Source: Rhizobium leguminosarum (GTDB lineage Bacteria > Pseudomonadota > Alphaproteobacteria > Rhizobiales > Rhizobiaceae). Taken from it: a DNA stretch of 64,000 nucleotides. How positions within the stretch are numbered: position 1 is the stretch's first letter; each line of letters begins with the position of its first letter. The translations under genes were made by a program, and so were the position numbers. Under the pieces are notes generated by a model. The model was not told where the DNA came from. It saw only the letters and a list, made by a program, of their open reading frames with translations, and searched no databases. Positions 41,911 through 51,428 of the stretch are shown here, one piece after another. The stretch spans positions 124,001-188,000 of the forward strand of contig NZ_MZMU01000022.1 of NCBI RefSeq assembly GCF_004123835.1, written 5' to 3'.

Positions 41911-44900
41911 ATGTTATTCTCTGCGAACCAGGGTGTGTTGAGCACCCCACCCCGGATCTATTATGTCAATCCACTCCTTCTTCAGGGTATCGATGCGTGG
42001 CGCGAGGTTTTCGACCATGCGGCGGATACCGGTTTCGACCGCGTGCTGACGGCACCTCTCTTCGACCGGGGCGGGGAGCGCAGCATCTTTGCATCCCAGG
42101 ATCTGAATCGCCTTGATCCTCAACTGTCGCTCGGAAGCGCAATCGAGGATGGGGTGGGACGCCTGGCGGAGGCCGCCCGCAAGAGCGGCGTCGCCTTGAT
42201 GATGGACCTGATGCTTGACGGCAAGGCCCGGAATTCCGAGGCGGGCTTTCGCCCCGTCGATCCGAGACGCTCACCATTGGATCCGGCAGAGCCGATGACC
42301 GCGATGGAGGCGGAATCTCGATCCCGGCTATTGGAAGAATGGACAGAACGGCTGCAAGAACTGGCCGGTCTTGGCCTCTCCGGCTATCGGGCGCTCGGGA
42401 TCGATCGCATTGCGCCGGCGGTTTTCAAATCGCTGATTGCGGCGGTGCGCGAGAAGGTGGACGCGCAATTCCTCGCCTGGACGCCCGGCACTGATTTTGG
42501 GGCGAGGGACGCGGTCAAGAATACAGGCTTCGATGGATGTTTTTCATCGATGGCCTGGTGGGATTTTGACGAGAGATGGTTCATCGAAGAACACCGCCTC
42601 CAGAAGCCGCTTGGCTGGCAGATCGCTTTTCCTGAGTCGCCATTCGCCCGGCGGATCGCGCACGGAACCGAGAGCCGCGAAATCCTCGAACGGCGCGCCA
42701 TAAGGGCGCTGCGCCTAGCTGCCTCACTCGGCGGCGGCCTGATGGTTCCGATGGGCTTCGAATATGGCGCCGCCGCGCAGCTCGATCCGACGCATGGGAA
42801 TGGAGCGGGTTTGCGGGGGCTGCGCCATGACCTCGCCTTCGATATCTCCTCCGAAATTCGCCTTGCGAACACGGAGGTCGGCAAGGCTCCCCCTGTGCTT
42901 GCCTCATCGCTTCGGCTCATCCGTAACGCCAATGGACCGGTCTCAGCGCTGCTGCAATCGGCGGCAGAAGACCTTCGCAGCGCCGAGAATGTGCGGTTCA
43001 TCCTGCTCAACAGGGACCTTCGGAAAAGTGCGCCCGCTCCAGTGACCGCACTGCGCGAAGCGGCCTCCGGTTTTCTTCCCGTCGCAGCCGACGGCACGGC
43101 TCTGCGGCTGCGGGCAGGGGAGACCCTGGTGGTCGAATGCAAGGCGCCGGCGCCGATCACATCCCGGCCGATCCTCGATATCGAGCAGGCGGTCGCTTCG
43201 CCGCGGCTCGCGATCGAGAACGTCATCCCGCGGGTCGATGACGGGCGGTTTCCCGTCAAGCGGGTGGTCGGCGACGTCGTTACCGTCGAGGCGGATATAT
43301 TCGCCGACGGCCACGACCCGATCGCTGCGGTCCTGCTCTGGCGGCCGCTCGATGCGGCGGACTGGTACGAGACGGAGATGCAACTGGTCGAAAACGACCG
43401 CTGGCGCGCCGAATTCCTGCTGGAGCGCACCGGCCGCTACGAATTTGCCGTCGAGGCATGGAAAAACCTGTTTGCGATCTTTCGCTACGAGTTGACGAAG
43501 AAGAACGATGCCAGGCTGGACCTGAAGCTCGAGCTGCAGGAGGGGCTGAACCTCGTCCGTTCGGCTGAGACGCATGCCGGCGCAACGCTCAATGCCGAAT
43601 TGAAGGCCCTCGGCGACAGTCTTGAAAGGGCGTCCGATGCCGAGCGCACGGCGATCCTGCTCGATGCCGGGACATTGGAATTGATGAACAAGGTGGACAG
43701 GCGGCCGTTTCGGCTTCGCTCGACGGCAAGCGCCGTCGATGCCGAACGCAAGGAGGCTGCCTTTGCCAGCTGGTACCAGATCTTCCCGCGCTCGCAGAGC
43801 GGCGATCCGGACCGGCACGGCACCTTCGACGACGTCATCCCGCGACTGCCCGCCATCCGCGACATGGGTTTCGACGTGCTCTATTTCCCGCCGATTCATC
43901 CGATCGGCTCGACCAATCGGAAAGGCCGCAACAACAGCCTGAAAGCCGGGCCGGGCGACCCCGGAAGCCCCTATGCCATCGGCTCCGAGGACGGCGGCCA
44001 TGATGCCATCCATCCCGAGCTCGGCGAGTTCGAGGATTTCCGCCGGCTGGTGGGGGAGGCCGGCCGGCACGGCCTGGAGATTGCTCTCGACCTCGCGATC
44101 CAGGCGTCGCCGGATCACCCCTGGCTGAAGGAACATCCCGGCTGGTTCGACTGGCGTCCCGACGGCACGATCAAATATGCCGAAAACCCGCCGAAGAAAT
44201 ACGAGGACATCGTCAACGTCGATTTCTACACAAAAGATGCGCTGCCTTCATTATGGGTGGAGCTGAGGGATGTCGTCCAGCTTTGGGTGGACCAGGGCGT
44301 CAGGCTGTTTCGCGTCGACAATCCGCACACAAAGCCCTTTCCGTTCTGGGAATGGCTGATCGGCGATATCAGGGCCCGCCATCCCGATGTCGTCTTCCTC
44401 TCGGAAGCCTTTACCAAGCCGAAGGTCATGTACCGGCTGGCAAAGATCGGCTTCTCCCAGTCCTACACCTACTTCACCTGGCGCAATGCCAAGTGGGAGC
44501 TTGAGCAATATATGCGGGAGTTGACGGAGACGGCGCCGAAGGAATTCTTCCGCCCGCATTTCTTTGTCAACACTCATGATATCAATCCGGATTTCCTGCA
44601 GAATGCGCCGCGCCCGGCCTTCCTGATCCGCGCAGCACTTGCCGCCACTCTTTCGGGATTGTGGGGCGTCTATAACGGTTTCGAACTTTGCGAGGGGCGT
44701 CCCGATGCCAAGCGCAAGGAATATGCCGACAGCGAGAAGTACGAGATCCGCGCCTGGGACTACGATCGGCCGGGCAATATCATTGCCGAAATCAGGACGC
44801 TCAACCGCATCAGGAACGAAAACACCGCGCTGCATTCGCATCTCGGGCTGACGCTGCTGAATGCGCGAAATGACAATATCCTGTTTTTCGAGAAGGCAAG

Positions 44901-45135
44901 CCGTGCCCGCGACAACGTCCTGTTGATCGCCATCAGCCTCGACCCCCACAATTTCCAACAAAGCGACGTCGAGCTGCCGCTCTGGCACTGGTCGCTCGGG
45001 GACGGCGGCACGCTGGATGCCGAAGATCTGATCGGCGGGCATCGTTTCAAGTGGACCGGCAAATGGCAGAGCATCAGTCTCAATCCTGAGGTCCTGCCCT
45101 ATGCGATCTGGCGTATTCGCTCAAGGGAGGCATGA
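41911..45135 (+). CDS. glgE: Alpha-1,4-glucan:maltose-1-phosphate maltosyltransferase with an extra N-terminal GH13-like domain
   Basis: 1074 aa, far above the usual 650-700. The GlgE part is residues about 425-1074: N-terminal beta domain (RLAIENVIPRVDDGRFPVKR; AAVLLWRPLDAADWYETEMQ), helical insert, then a GH13_3 barrel with LYFPPIHPIGSTNRKGRNN, nucleophile in RLFRVDNPHTK (D803), acid/base FLSEAF (E832) and NTHDIN (D890). It extends alpha-1,4-glucan from maltose-1-phosphate. Residues 1-420 look like a second alpha-amylase barrel (FDRVLTAPLF; GVALMMDLML; LGLSGYRALGIDRIAPAVF; AQFLAWTPGTDF) in which the catalytic Asp/Glu positions are not conserved. It is directly followed by the treS-maltokinase fusion that makes its substrate. 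Confidence 0.95.
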   Translation: MLFSANQGVLSTPPRIYYVNPLLLQGIDAWREVFDHAADTGFDRVLTAPLFDRGGERSIFASQDLNRLDPQLSLGSAIEDGVGRLAEAARKSGVALMMDLMLDGKARNSEAGFRPVDPRRSPLDPAEPMTAMEAESRSRLLEEWTERLQELAGLGLSGYRALGIDRIAPAVFKSLIAAVREKVDAQFLAWTPGTDFGARDAVKNTGFDGCFSSMAWWDFDERWFIEEHRLQKPLGWQIAFPESPFARRIAHGTESREILERRAIRALRLAASLGGGLMVPMGFEYGAAAQLDPTHGNGAGLRGLRHDLAFDISSEIRLANTEVGKAPPVLASSLRLIRNANGPVSALLQSAAEDLRSAENVRFILLNRDLRKSAPAPVTALREAASGFLPVAADGTALRLRAGETLVVECKAPAPITSRPILDIEQAVASPRLAIENVIPRVDDGRFPVKRVVGDVVTVEADIFADGHDPIAAVLLWRPLDAADWYETEMQLVENDRWRAEFLLERTGRYEFAVEAWKNLFAIFRYELTKKNDARLDLKLELQEGLNLVRSAETHAGATLNAELKALGDSLERASDAERTAILLDAGTLELMNKVDRRPFRLRSTASAVDAERKEAAFASWYQIFPRSQSGDPDRHGTFDDVIPRLPAIRDMGFDVLYFPPIHPIGSTNRKGRNNSLKAGPGDPGSPYAIGSEDGGHDAIHPELGEFEDFRRLVGEAGRHGLEIALDLAIQASPDHPWLKEHPGWFDWRPDGTIKYAENPPKKYEDIVNVDFYTKDALPSLWVELRDVVQLWVDQGVRLFRVDNPHTKPFPFWEWLIGDIRARHPDVVFLSEAFTKPKVMYRLAKIGFSQSYTYFTWRNAKWELEQYMRELTETAPKEFFRPHFFVNTHDINPDFLQNAPRPAFLIRAALAATLSGLWGVYNGFELCEGRPDAKRKEYADSEKYEIRAWDYDRPGNIIAEIRTLNRIRNENTALHSHLGLTLLNARNDNILFFEKASRARDNVLLIAISLDPHNFQQSDVELPLWHWSLGDGGTLDAEDLIGGHRFKWTGKWQSISLNPEVLPYAIWRIRSREA

Positions 45136-48100
45136 ATGGACACGATGAATGCGGATAGCGCGGCGCAGCCGCTCTGGTACAAGGATGCGATCATCTACCA
45201 GCTGCACATCAAGTCGTTCTACGATGCCAACGGCGACGGCGTCGGTGATTTCGCCGGCCTGCACCAGAAGCTCGATCACATCGCAGCCCTCGGCGTCAAC
45301 GCCATCTGGCTCCTGCCTTTCTTTCCCTCTCCGCGCCGCGACGACGGCTACGACATCGCCGACTATGGCAGTGTCAGCCCCGATTACGGAACGGTGGAGG
45401 ATTTCCGGGCTTTCGTCGACGCCGCCCATCAGCGCAATATCCGCGTGATCATCGAACTCGTCATCAACCACACCTCCGATCAGCATCCCTGGTTCCAGCG
45501 CGCCCGCCAGGCGCCGGCAGGGTCGCCGGAGCGCGACTTCTACGTCTGGTCGGATACCGATCAGAAATTTCCGGAAACGCGGATCATTTTCATCGATACG
45601 GAAAAGTCCAACTGGACATGGGACGCCGTCGCCGGTGCCTATTACTGGCACCGCTTCTATTCCCATCAGCCCGACCTCAATTTCGACAGTCCCCTCGTCA
45701 TGGAGGAATTGCTGAGGGTGATGCGCTTCTGGTTGGAAACCGGCATCGACGGTTTTCGTCTCGATGCAATCCCCTACCTTGTCGAGCGCGAGGGGACGAT
45801 CAACGAAAACCTGCCGGAAACCCACGCGATCCTCAAACGCATACGTGCCGCGCTCGATGCCACCCATCCCGGCGTGATGTTGCTTGCCGAGGCCAATCAG
45901 TGGCCGGAGGACACGCGCGAATATTTCGGAGAAGGTGACGAATGCCACATGGCCTTCCACTTCCCGCTGATGCCGCGCATGTATATGGCGATCGCCAAGG
46001 AGGATCGGTTTCCGATCACCGATATCCTGCGCCAGACGCCGGAGATTCCCGACAATTGCCAATGGGCGATCTTCCTTCGCAACCACGACGAGCTGACGCT
46101 CGAAATGGTGACCGACGCCGAGCGGGACTATCTCTGGGAGACCTATGCATCCGACAAACGTGCCCGCATCAATCTCGGCATAAGGCGGCGCCTGGCGCCA
46201 TTGATGGAGCGCGACCGCCGGCGGATCGAGCTGATGAACGGGCTTCTTCTCTCGATGCCGGGAACGCCGGTGATCTATTACGGCGACGAGATCGGCATGG
46301 GCGACAATATCTATCTCGGCGACCGGGATGGTGTGAGGACGCCGATGCAATGGTCTCCGGACCGCAATGGCGGTTTCTCCAGGGCAGATCCGGCGCGTCT
46401 CGTCCTGCCGCCCGTCGCCGACCCGCTTTACGGTTTCGAGGCCGTCAACGTCGAGGCGCAGAGCACGGACGCGCATTCGCTGCTGAACTGGACGCGCAGA
46501 ATGTTGGCGTTGCGCGGCAGGCATCCCGCCTTCGGGCGCGGCACGCTGCGGTTCCTTTCACCGGAAAATCGCAAGATCCTTGCCTATCTCAGGGAGTATG
46601 AAGGCGAGGTCTTGCTTTGTGTTGCTAGTCTCTCGCGGCTGCCTCAGGCCGTCGAACTCGACTTGTCGAGCTTCGAGGGGCGCGTTCCCATTGAACTGAC
46701 CGGCATGTCGCCGTTTCCGCCGATCGGCCAGTTGACCTATCTGCTGACCTTGCCGCCCTACGGTTTCTTCTGGTTCCAGCTGACGGCTGATGCCGACCCG
46801 CCGGCGTGGCGCACCGCACCGCCGCAACAGCTTCCCGATCTGTTGACGATGGTCATCCGGCGTAGCCTGCTCGACCTCGTGGATGAACCGGGTCATGCAC
46901 GCATCCTGAGCGGCGAAATCCTGCCCGCCTATCTCTCCAGGCGGCGATGGTTCGGGGCAAAGGACCAGGCGCTTCAGGCCGCCCGACTGATCTCCGTGAC
47001 ACCAATCCCATTCGCCGACGGCGTCGTCCTCGGCGAGTTGGAGGTCGTGCTGCCGAACCACAGCGAATCCTACCAACTGCCGCTCGCGGTCGCCTGGGAC
47101 GATGCCCACCCTTCCGCGCTTGCCCAACAGCTTGCGCTTGGGAGGATTCGTCAAGGTCGACGCGTCGGTTTCCTCACAGATGGATTCGCCGTGGAGGCGA
47201 TGGCGCGCGGCATTCTGCACGGACTTCGCGACCGCTCGCGCACCACCGGCCGGACCGGCACGCTCGAATTCCTTGGGACAGAACAGCTCGACAGTCTCGA
47301 TATTTCGAGCGAGCTGCCGGTGCATTGGCTATCGGCTGAACAGTCCAACAGCTCGCTGCTCGTCGGCGACGTAGCGATGATCAAACTGATCAGGCACATC
47401 TTCCCGGGCATCCATCCGGAAGTCGAGATGACGCGCTATCTCACCCGCGCCGGCTATGACCACACGGCGCCCCTGCTCGGCGAGGTCGCGCATACCGATT
47501 CCAGCGGACGCCGTTCCACCTTGATCATCGTCCAGGGCGCGATCCGCAATCAGGGCGATGCCTGGAACTGGATGCTGAACAATCTGCGCCGTGGGGCCGA
47601 CGAACTGGTGCTGAACGATCCGGCGGTTCAACCAGACGACGACGTCTTCCGGTCGCTGATCAGTTTCGTCGCGATGGTGGGCCTCAGGCTCGGCGAATTG
47701 CATGTCGTGCTCGCTGCGAAGACCGGGGACGAGGCCTTCAGCCCGGTGGTTGCCGGCGATAGCGAGGTCGAGGCGATGAGGAAAGCCGTTGCCGGGGAGC
47801 TCGCCTATGCCATGTCGAAGCTCGATGAACGCGACGAGAATGCCGACCCCGCCATCGACCTGCTCGCAGCGCCGCTTCTCGAGCGGCGTTCCGAACTCGC
47901 AGAGCTCGCCGGGACGTTGGCGGAGAGCGCCCGCCATACGCTGATCACACGCACGCATGGCGACTTCCATCTTGGCCAGATCCTTGTCAGCGAGGGTGAT
48001 GCCGTCATCATCGACTTCGAGGGCGAGCCTGCGAAAAACTTGGCCGAGCGCCGCGCCAAGACGAACCCGCTGCGTGATGTTGCCGGGCTCTTGAGATCGC

Positions 48101-48417
48101 TGAGCTACCTCGTGGCCACCGCCCAGCTCGATAACGACGCGGTCATCGAACATGAGAACGAAGTCCGGCGCGAGGCGATCGCCCGCTTCGGGCGCCATGC
48201 CGAGGAGGCCTTTCTCGATGCCTATTCGCAGGCGATTTCCGTATCGAAGGAGCTTGACATGCCACCCGATCAAAGACGCAGGGTTCTCGATGCCTTTCTT
48301 CTCGAAAAGGCCGCCTACGAGATCGCCTATGAAGCTCGCAACCGACCGAAATGGCTGCCGATCCCGCTATCCGGCCTTACCGAAATCGTATCGCGTCTGG
48401 TGGGGGTCAAGGCATGA
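45136..48417 (+). CDS. treS: Trehalose synthase fused to maltokinase (TreS-Pep2)
   Basis: 1093 aa; the ATG directly follows the glgE stop, with AAGGGAGG at 45123-45130. Residues 10-555 are TreS, a GH13_16 enzyme that isomerises trehalose and maltose: KDAIIYQLHIKSFYDANGDG, nucleophile GFRLDAIPYL (D210), LLAEANQWPED (E252), RNHDEL (D318). Residues about 570-1090 are maltokinase, which makes maltose-1-phosphate for GlgE: ILPAYLSRRRWFGAKDQALQ, then TRTHGDFHLGQILVSEGDAV and IIDFEGEP. Fusion channels the two steps. It overlaps glgB by 4 bp. Confidence 0.96.
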   Translation: MDTMNADSAAQPLWYKDAIIYQLHIKSFYDANGDGVGDFAGLHQKLDHIAALGVNAIWLLPFFPSPRRDDGYDIADYGSVSPDYGTVEDFRAFVDAAHQRNIRVIIELVINHTSDQHPWFQRARQAPAGSPERDFYVWSDTDQKFPETRIIFIDTEKSNWTWDAVAGAYYWHRFYSHQPDLNFDSPLVMEELLRVMRFWLETGIDGFRLDAIPYLVEREGTINENLPETHAILKRIRAALDATHPGVMLLAEANQWPEDTREYFGEGDECHMAFHFPLMPRMYMAIAKEDRFPITDILRQTPEIPDNCQWAIFLRNHDELTLEMVTDAERDYLWETYASDKRARINLGIRRRLAPLMERDRRRIELMNGLLLSMPGTPVIYYGDEIGMGDNIYLGDRDGVRTPMQWSPDRNGGFSRADPARLVLPPVADPLYGFEAVNVEAQSTDAHSLLNWTRRMLALRGRHPAFGRGTLRFLSPENRKILAYLREYEGEVLLCVASLSRLPQAVELDLSSFEGRVPIELTGMSPFPPIGQLTYLLTLPPYGFFWFQLTADADPPAWRTAPPQQLPDLLTMVIRRSLLDLVDEPGHARILSGEILPAYLSRRRWFGAKDQALQAARLISVTPIPFADGVVLGELEVVLPNHSESYQLPLAVAWDDAHPSALAQQLALGRIRQGRRVGFLTDGFAVEAMARGILHGLRDRSRTTGRTGTLEFLGTEQLDSLDISSELPVHWLSAEQSNSSLLVGDVAMIKLIRHIFPGIHPEVEMTRYLTRAGYDHTAPLLGEVAHTDSSGRRSTLIIVQGAIRNQGDAWNWMLNNLRRGADELVLNDPAVQPDDDVFRSLISFVAMVGLRLGELHVVLAAKTGDEAFSPVVAGDSEVEAMRKAVAGELAYAMSKLDERDENADPAIDLLAAPLLERRSELAELAGTLAESARHTLITRTHGDFHLGQILVSEGDAVIIDFEGEPAKNLAERRAKTNPLRDVAGLLRSLSYLVATAQLDNDAVIEHENEVRREAIARFGRHAEEAFLDAYSQAISVSKELDMPPDQRRRVLDAFLLEKAAYEIAYEARNRPKWLPIPLSGLTEIVSRLVGVKA

Positions 48418-50624
48418 ATGTTGAGCGCTCGGAACTTCTGGCGGGCATCGGACAGGATGCGCTATGGGCCTTGATCGAGGGGCGACATGGCGATCCGTTT
48501 TCGATCCTCGGCCCCCACCAAAGCGGCGGCATGACGATCGTGCGGGTGTATCTGCCCGGTGCGGAAGCGGTCGATCTCATCGATGCGACGAGCGGCCGGG
48601 TGGTGGCGCCTTTCAGCATCGCCCACCCGTCCGGCCTCTTTGCGGCGGCGGCCGCCTCGAGGACGGGATACCGGCTGCGGATCACATGGCCGGATGCAGT
48701 TCAGATCACCGAGGACCCCTACAGTTTCGGTCTGCTGCTCGGAGAGCTCGACCTTCATCTGATATCGGAGGGCACCCATTATAGTCTGAGCCGGACGCTC
48801 GGCTCGGTGGCAATGTCGATCGACGGTATATCAGGCGTTCGTTTCGCCGTCTGGGCTCCGAATGCGCGCCGCGTCTCGGTTGTCGGCGACTTCAACGCCT
48901 GGGACGGGCGGCGAAACCCGATGCGGCTGAGACCGTCGGCGGGCGTCTGGGAGCTGTTCGTCCCCCGGCTGGCCCCCGGCGAAAGGTATAAGTTCGAGAT
49001 CGTCGATGCTGAGGGGACCTGCCTGCCGCAGAAGGCCGATCCGGTGGCGAGGGCAAGCGAAGCCGCCCCATCCACCGCCTCCATCGTCGCATCGTCGACG
49101 CCGTTTCGATGGACCGATGACGGCTGGATGAAGGGCCGGTCCCGGCAAGACAGGCTGGAGGGCGCGTTCTCCGTCTATGAGGTGCACGCCGGCTCCTGGC
49201 TTCGTGATCTAAAGGACGGCAACAGGTCGCTCGACTGGGTGGAACTCAGCCAGCGGCTGGTTCCCTATGTCAGCGATATGGGCTTTACCCATATCGAGCT
49301 GCTGCCGATCATGGAGCATCCGTTCGGCGGTTCCTGGGGATATCAGCCGCTCGGTCTGTTCGCTCCGACCGGCCGATATGGGACGCCTGAGGATTTCGCC
49401 TATTTCATCGACCGGTGCCATGGCGCCGGGCTCGGCGTCATCCTCGACTGGGTGCCAGCCCATTTTCCCACAGACGTCTGGGGGCTTGCCCGCTTCGACG
49501 GCAGCGCTCTCTACGAGCACGAAGATCCGCGCGAAGGCTTTCACCGCGACTGGAACACGCTGATCTACAATCTCGGCCGTAACGAGGTGAAAGGGTTCCT
49601 GATTGCCAGCGCGCTGGAATGGCTGGAGCGCTACCATATCGACGGCTTGCGGGTCGATGCCGTTGCCTCGATGCTTTACCGCGACTACAGCCGCAACGAG
49701 GGCGAATGGATTCCCAATCAATATGGCGGTCGCGAGAATTTGGAAGCCGTCGAATTCTTCAAGCACCTGAACAGCATCATTCACGAGCGCTGCCCGCACG
49801 CGATGACCATCGCCGAGGAATCGACGGCCTGGCCCGGCGTGACGAAGCCGCCCGAGCAGGGGGGACTGGGCTTCGATATCAAATGGAACATGGGCTGGAT
49901 GCATGACAGCCTGAGCTATATCGAGAAGGATCCGATTTACCGGAGCTACGCCCATGGCACGATGACCTTCGGAATGATCTATGCCTATTCCGAACACTTC
50001 ATTCTGCCGATTTCACATGACGAGGTCGTCTACGGAAAGGGCTCGCTGCTGACGAAGATGCCGGGCGACGAATTGCAGAAATTCGCCAATCTGCGCAGCT
50101 ATCTCGCCTTCATGTGGGGCCATCCCGGCAAGAAGCTCTTGTTCATGGGGAGCGAAGTCGCCCAGCCGGGCGAGTGGAATCACGACGGGTCAGTGACCTG
50201 GGATGTGCTGGACCGGCCTCCGCATGTGGGGATTCAGCGCCTGGTGAAGGATCTGAACGGCCTTTACGGGGACGAGCTGGCATTGCAGTTCGGCGACTTT
50301 CATCCCGAGGGCTTCGAATGGGCAGCAGCCGACGACGCCGTCAATTCCGTCCTCGGCATGCTCCGTTATGCGCCCGACCGCGCTTCATCGGTGCTGGTCA
50401 TGTCGAACTTCACGCCGGTGCCGCGTTACGGCTACAGGATCGGCGTGCCGAGCGACGGCGTGTGGATCGAGCGGATGACGACGGACGCGCGGGAATATGG
50501 CGGCTCGGGCCTGGTCAACGGCGCGGTGTCGACCGAACCCGTGCCCGCCCACGGCAGGCCGGTCTCCCTGTCACTGACGCTGCCGCCGCTATCGACGATC
50601 TTTCTGCAAGGGCCGTCTCCCTGA
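48414..50624 (+). CDS. glgB: 1,4-alpha-glucan branching enzyme
   Basis: 736 aa from the ATG at 48414, which overlaps the treS stop (ATGA). Domain order is typical: N1 and CBM48 modules (HGDPFSILGPHQSGGMTIVR; FAVWAPNARRVSVVGDFNAW), then a GH13_9 barrel with GFTHIELLPIMEHPFGGSWG, nucleophile DGLRVDAVASML (D415), acid/base MTIAEESTAWPG (E468) and ISHDEV (D536), and an all-beta C-terminus. It introduces alpha-1,6 branches into the glucan made by GlgE. The operon contains no glgA or glgC, so this is the GlgE route rather than the ADP-glucose route. A short GC hairpin (about 50651-50671) separates it from the convergent iron importer. Confidence 0.97.
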   Translation: MNVERSELLAGIGQDALWALIEGRHGDPFSILGPHQSGGMTIVRVYLPGAEAVDLIDATSGRVVAPFSIAHPSGLFAAAAASRTGYRLRITWPDAVQITEDPYSFGLLLGELDLHLISEGTHYSLSRTLGSVAMSIDGISGVRFAVWAPNARRVSVVGDFNAWDGRRNPMRLRPSAGVWELFVPRLAPGERYKFEIVDAEGTCLPQKADPVARASEAAPSTASIVASSTPFRWTDDGWMKGRSRQDRLEGAFSVYEVHAGSWLRDLKDGNRSLDWVELSQRLVPYVSDMGFTHIELLPIMEHPFGGSWGYQPLGLFAPTGRYGTPEDFAYFIDRCHGAGLGVILDWVPAHFPTDVWGLARFDGSALYEHEDPREGFHRDWNTLIYNLGRNEVKGFLIASALEWLERYHIDGLRVDAVASMLYRDYSRNEGEWIPNQYGGRENLEAVEFFKHLNSIIHERCPHAMTIAEESTAWPGVTKPPEQGGLGFDIKWNMGWMHDSLSYIEKDPIYRSYAHGTMTFGMIYAYSEHFILPISHDEVVYGKGSLLTKMPGDELQKFANLRSYLAFMWGHPGKKLLFMGSEVAQPGEWNHDGSVTWDVLDRPPHVGIQRLVKDLNGLYGDELALQFGDFHPEGFEWAAADDAVNSVLGMLRYAPDRASSVLVMSNFTPVPRYGYRIGVPSDGVWIERMTTDAREYGGSGLVNGAVSTEPVPAHGRPVSLSLTLPPLSTIFLQGPSP

Positions 50625-50666
50625 CGGCGCGGCCGCGGACCGGTCACCCCGGTGGCGGTTTCACCG

Positions 50667-51428
50667 TCACCTGAGATAATGGATATGCGGGCGCGAATGA
50701 TAGGGAGAGATTTCGATACGGGCCTCGACGGAAAAGACATTCCTGAGAAGATCCTCGCTCAACACGTCCTGCGGTGCGCCGGAGGCGACGATCCTGCCAT
50801 GCTGCATGATGATCAGCTGGTCGCAGAACATGGCGGCATGGTTGAGATCGTGCAGGGCGACGATGCTGGTGATCGGCAGGCCGGAGACGAGCCGCATCAG
50901 GCCGATCTGGTGCTGGATATCGAGATGGTTCGTCGGCTCGTCGAGGATAAGTTCCTGGGGCGACTGGGCGAGCGCCCTGGCAATATGAGTGCGCTGCTTT
51001 TCGCCGCCCGACAGGCTCTGCCAGCGATCGTCGCGCTTCTCCGCCATGCCGGCGCGCGCCAACGCCTCTTCGACTGCCTCTTCGTCGGCCCTCGTCCAGC
51101 CCGAGAACCTCGACCGGTGCGGAAACCTTCCGAGCTTGACGACGTCAACGACCTTCAGATTGGCATTCGTCGTGGCATGCTGCTCGACGAAGGCGATCCG
51201 CCGGGCGATCGACCGGCGGCTGATCGTGCCGATGTCGTTCCGGTCGAGCGTGACGCGGCCGGAATGCGGCCGCTTCAGGCCGGCCAGAAGCCGCAGCAAC
51301 GAGGTCTTGCCCGAGCCGTTCGGGCCGAGCAGACCAAGCATCCGGCCGGGCTGCGCTTCCATGGAAACGCCATCGAGAATGGTCTTCCTGCCAATTTTCC
51401 AGATGAGGTTGTCGGCCTTGATGCTCAT
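50667..51428 (-). CDS. Ferric-siderophore ABC importer ATP-binding protein (FecE/FepC type)
   Basis: 253 aa. Walker A LLGPNGSGKTSLLR near residues 33-46, signature LSGGEKQRTHIARALAQSP, Walker B LILDEPTNHLDIQHQ and H-loop VALHDLNHA identify an iron-chelate/B12-class ATPase. It overlaps the permease gene by 4 bp. It provides energy for the FecCD-type permease. Last gene of a three-gene operon. Confidence 0.94.
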   Translation of the reverse strand: MSIKADNLIWKIGRKTILDGVSMEAQPGRMLGLLGPNGSGKTSLLRLLAGLKRPHSGRVTLDRNDIGTISRRSIARRIAFVEQHATTNANLKVVDVVKLGRFPHRSRFSGWTRADEEAVEEALARAGMAEKRDDRWQSLSGGEKQRTHIARALAQSPQELILDEPTNHLDIQHQIGLMRLVSGLPITSIVALHDLNHAAMFCDQLIIMQHGRIVASGAPQDVLSEDLLRNVFSVEARIEISPYHSRPHIHYLR

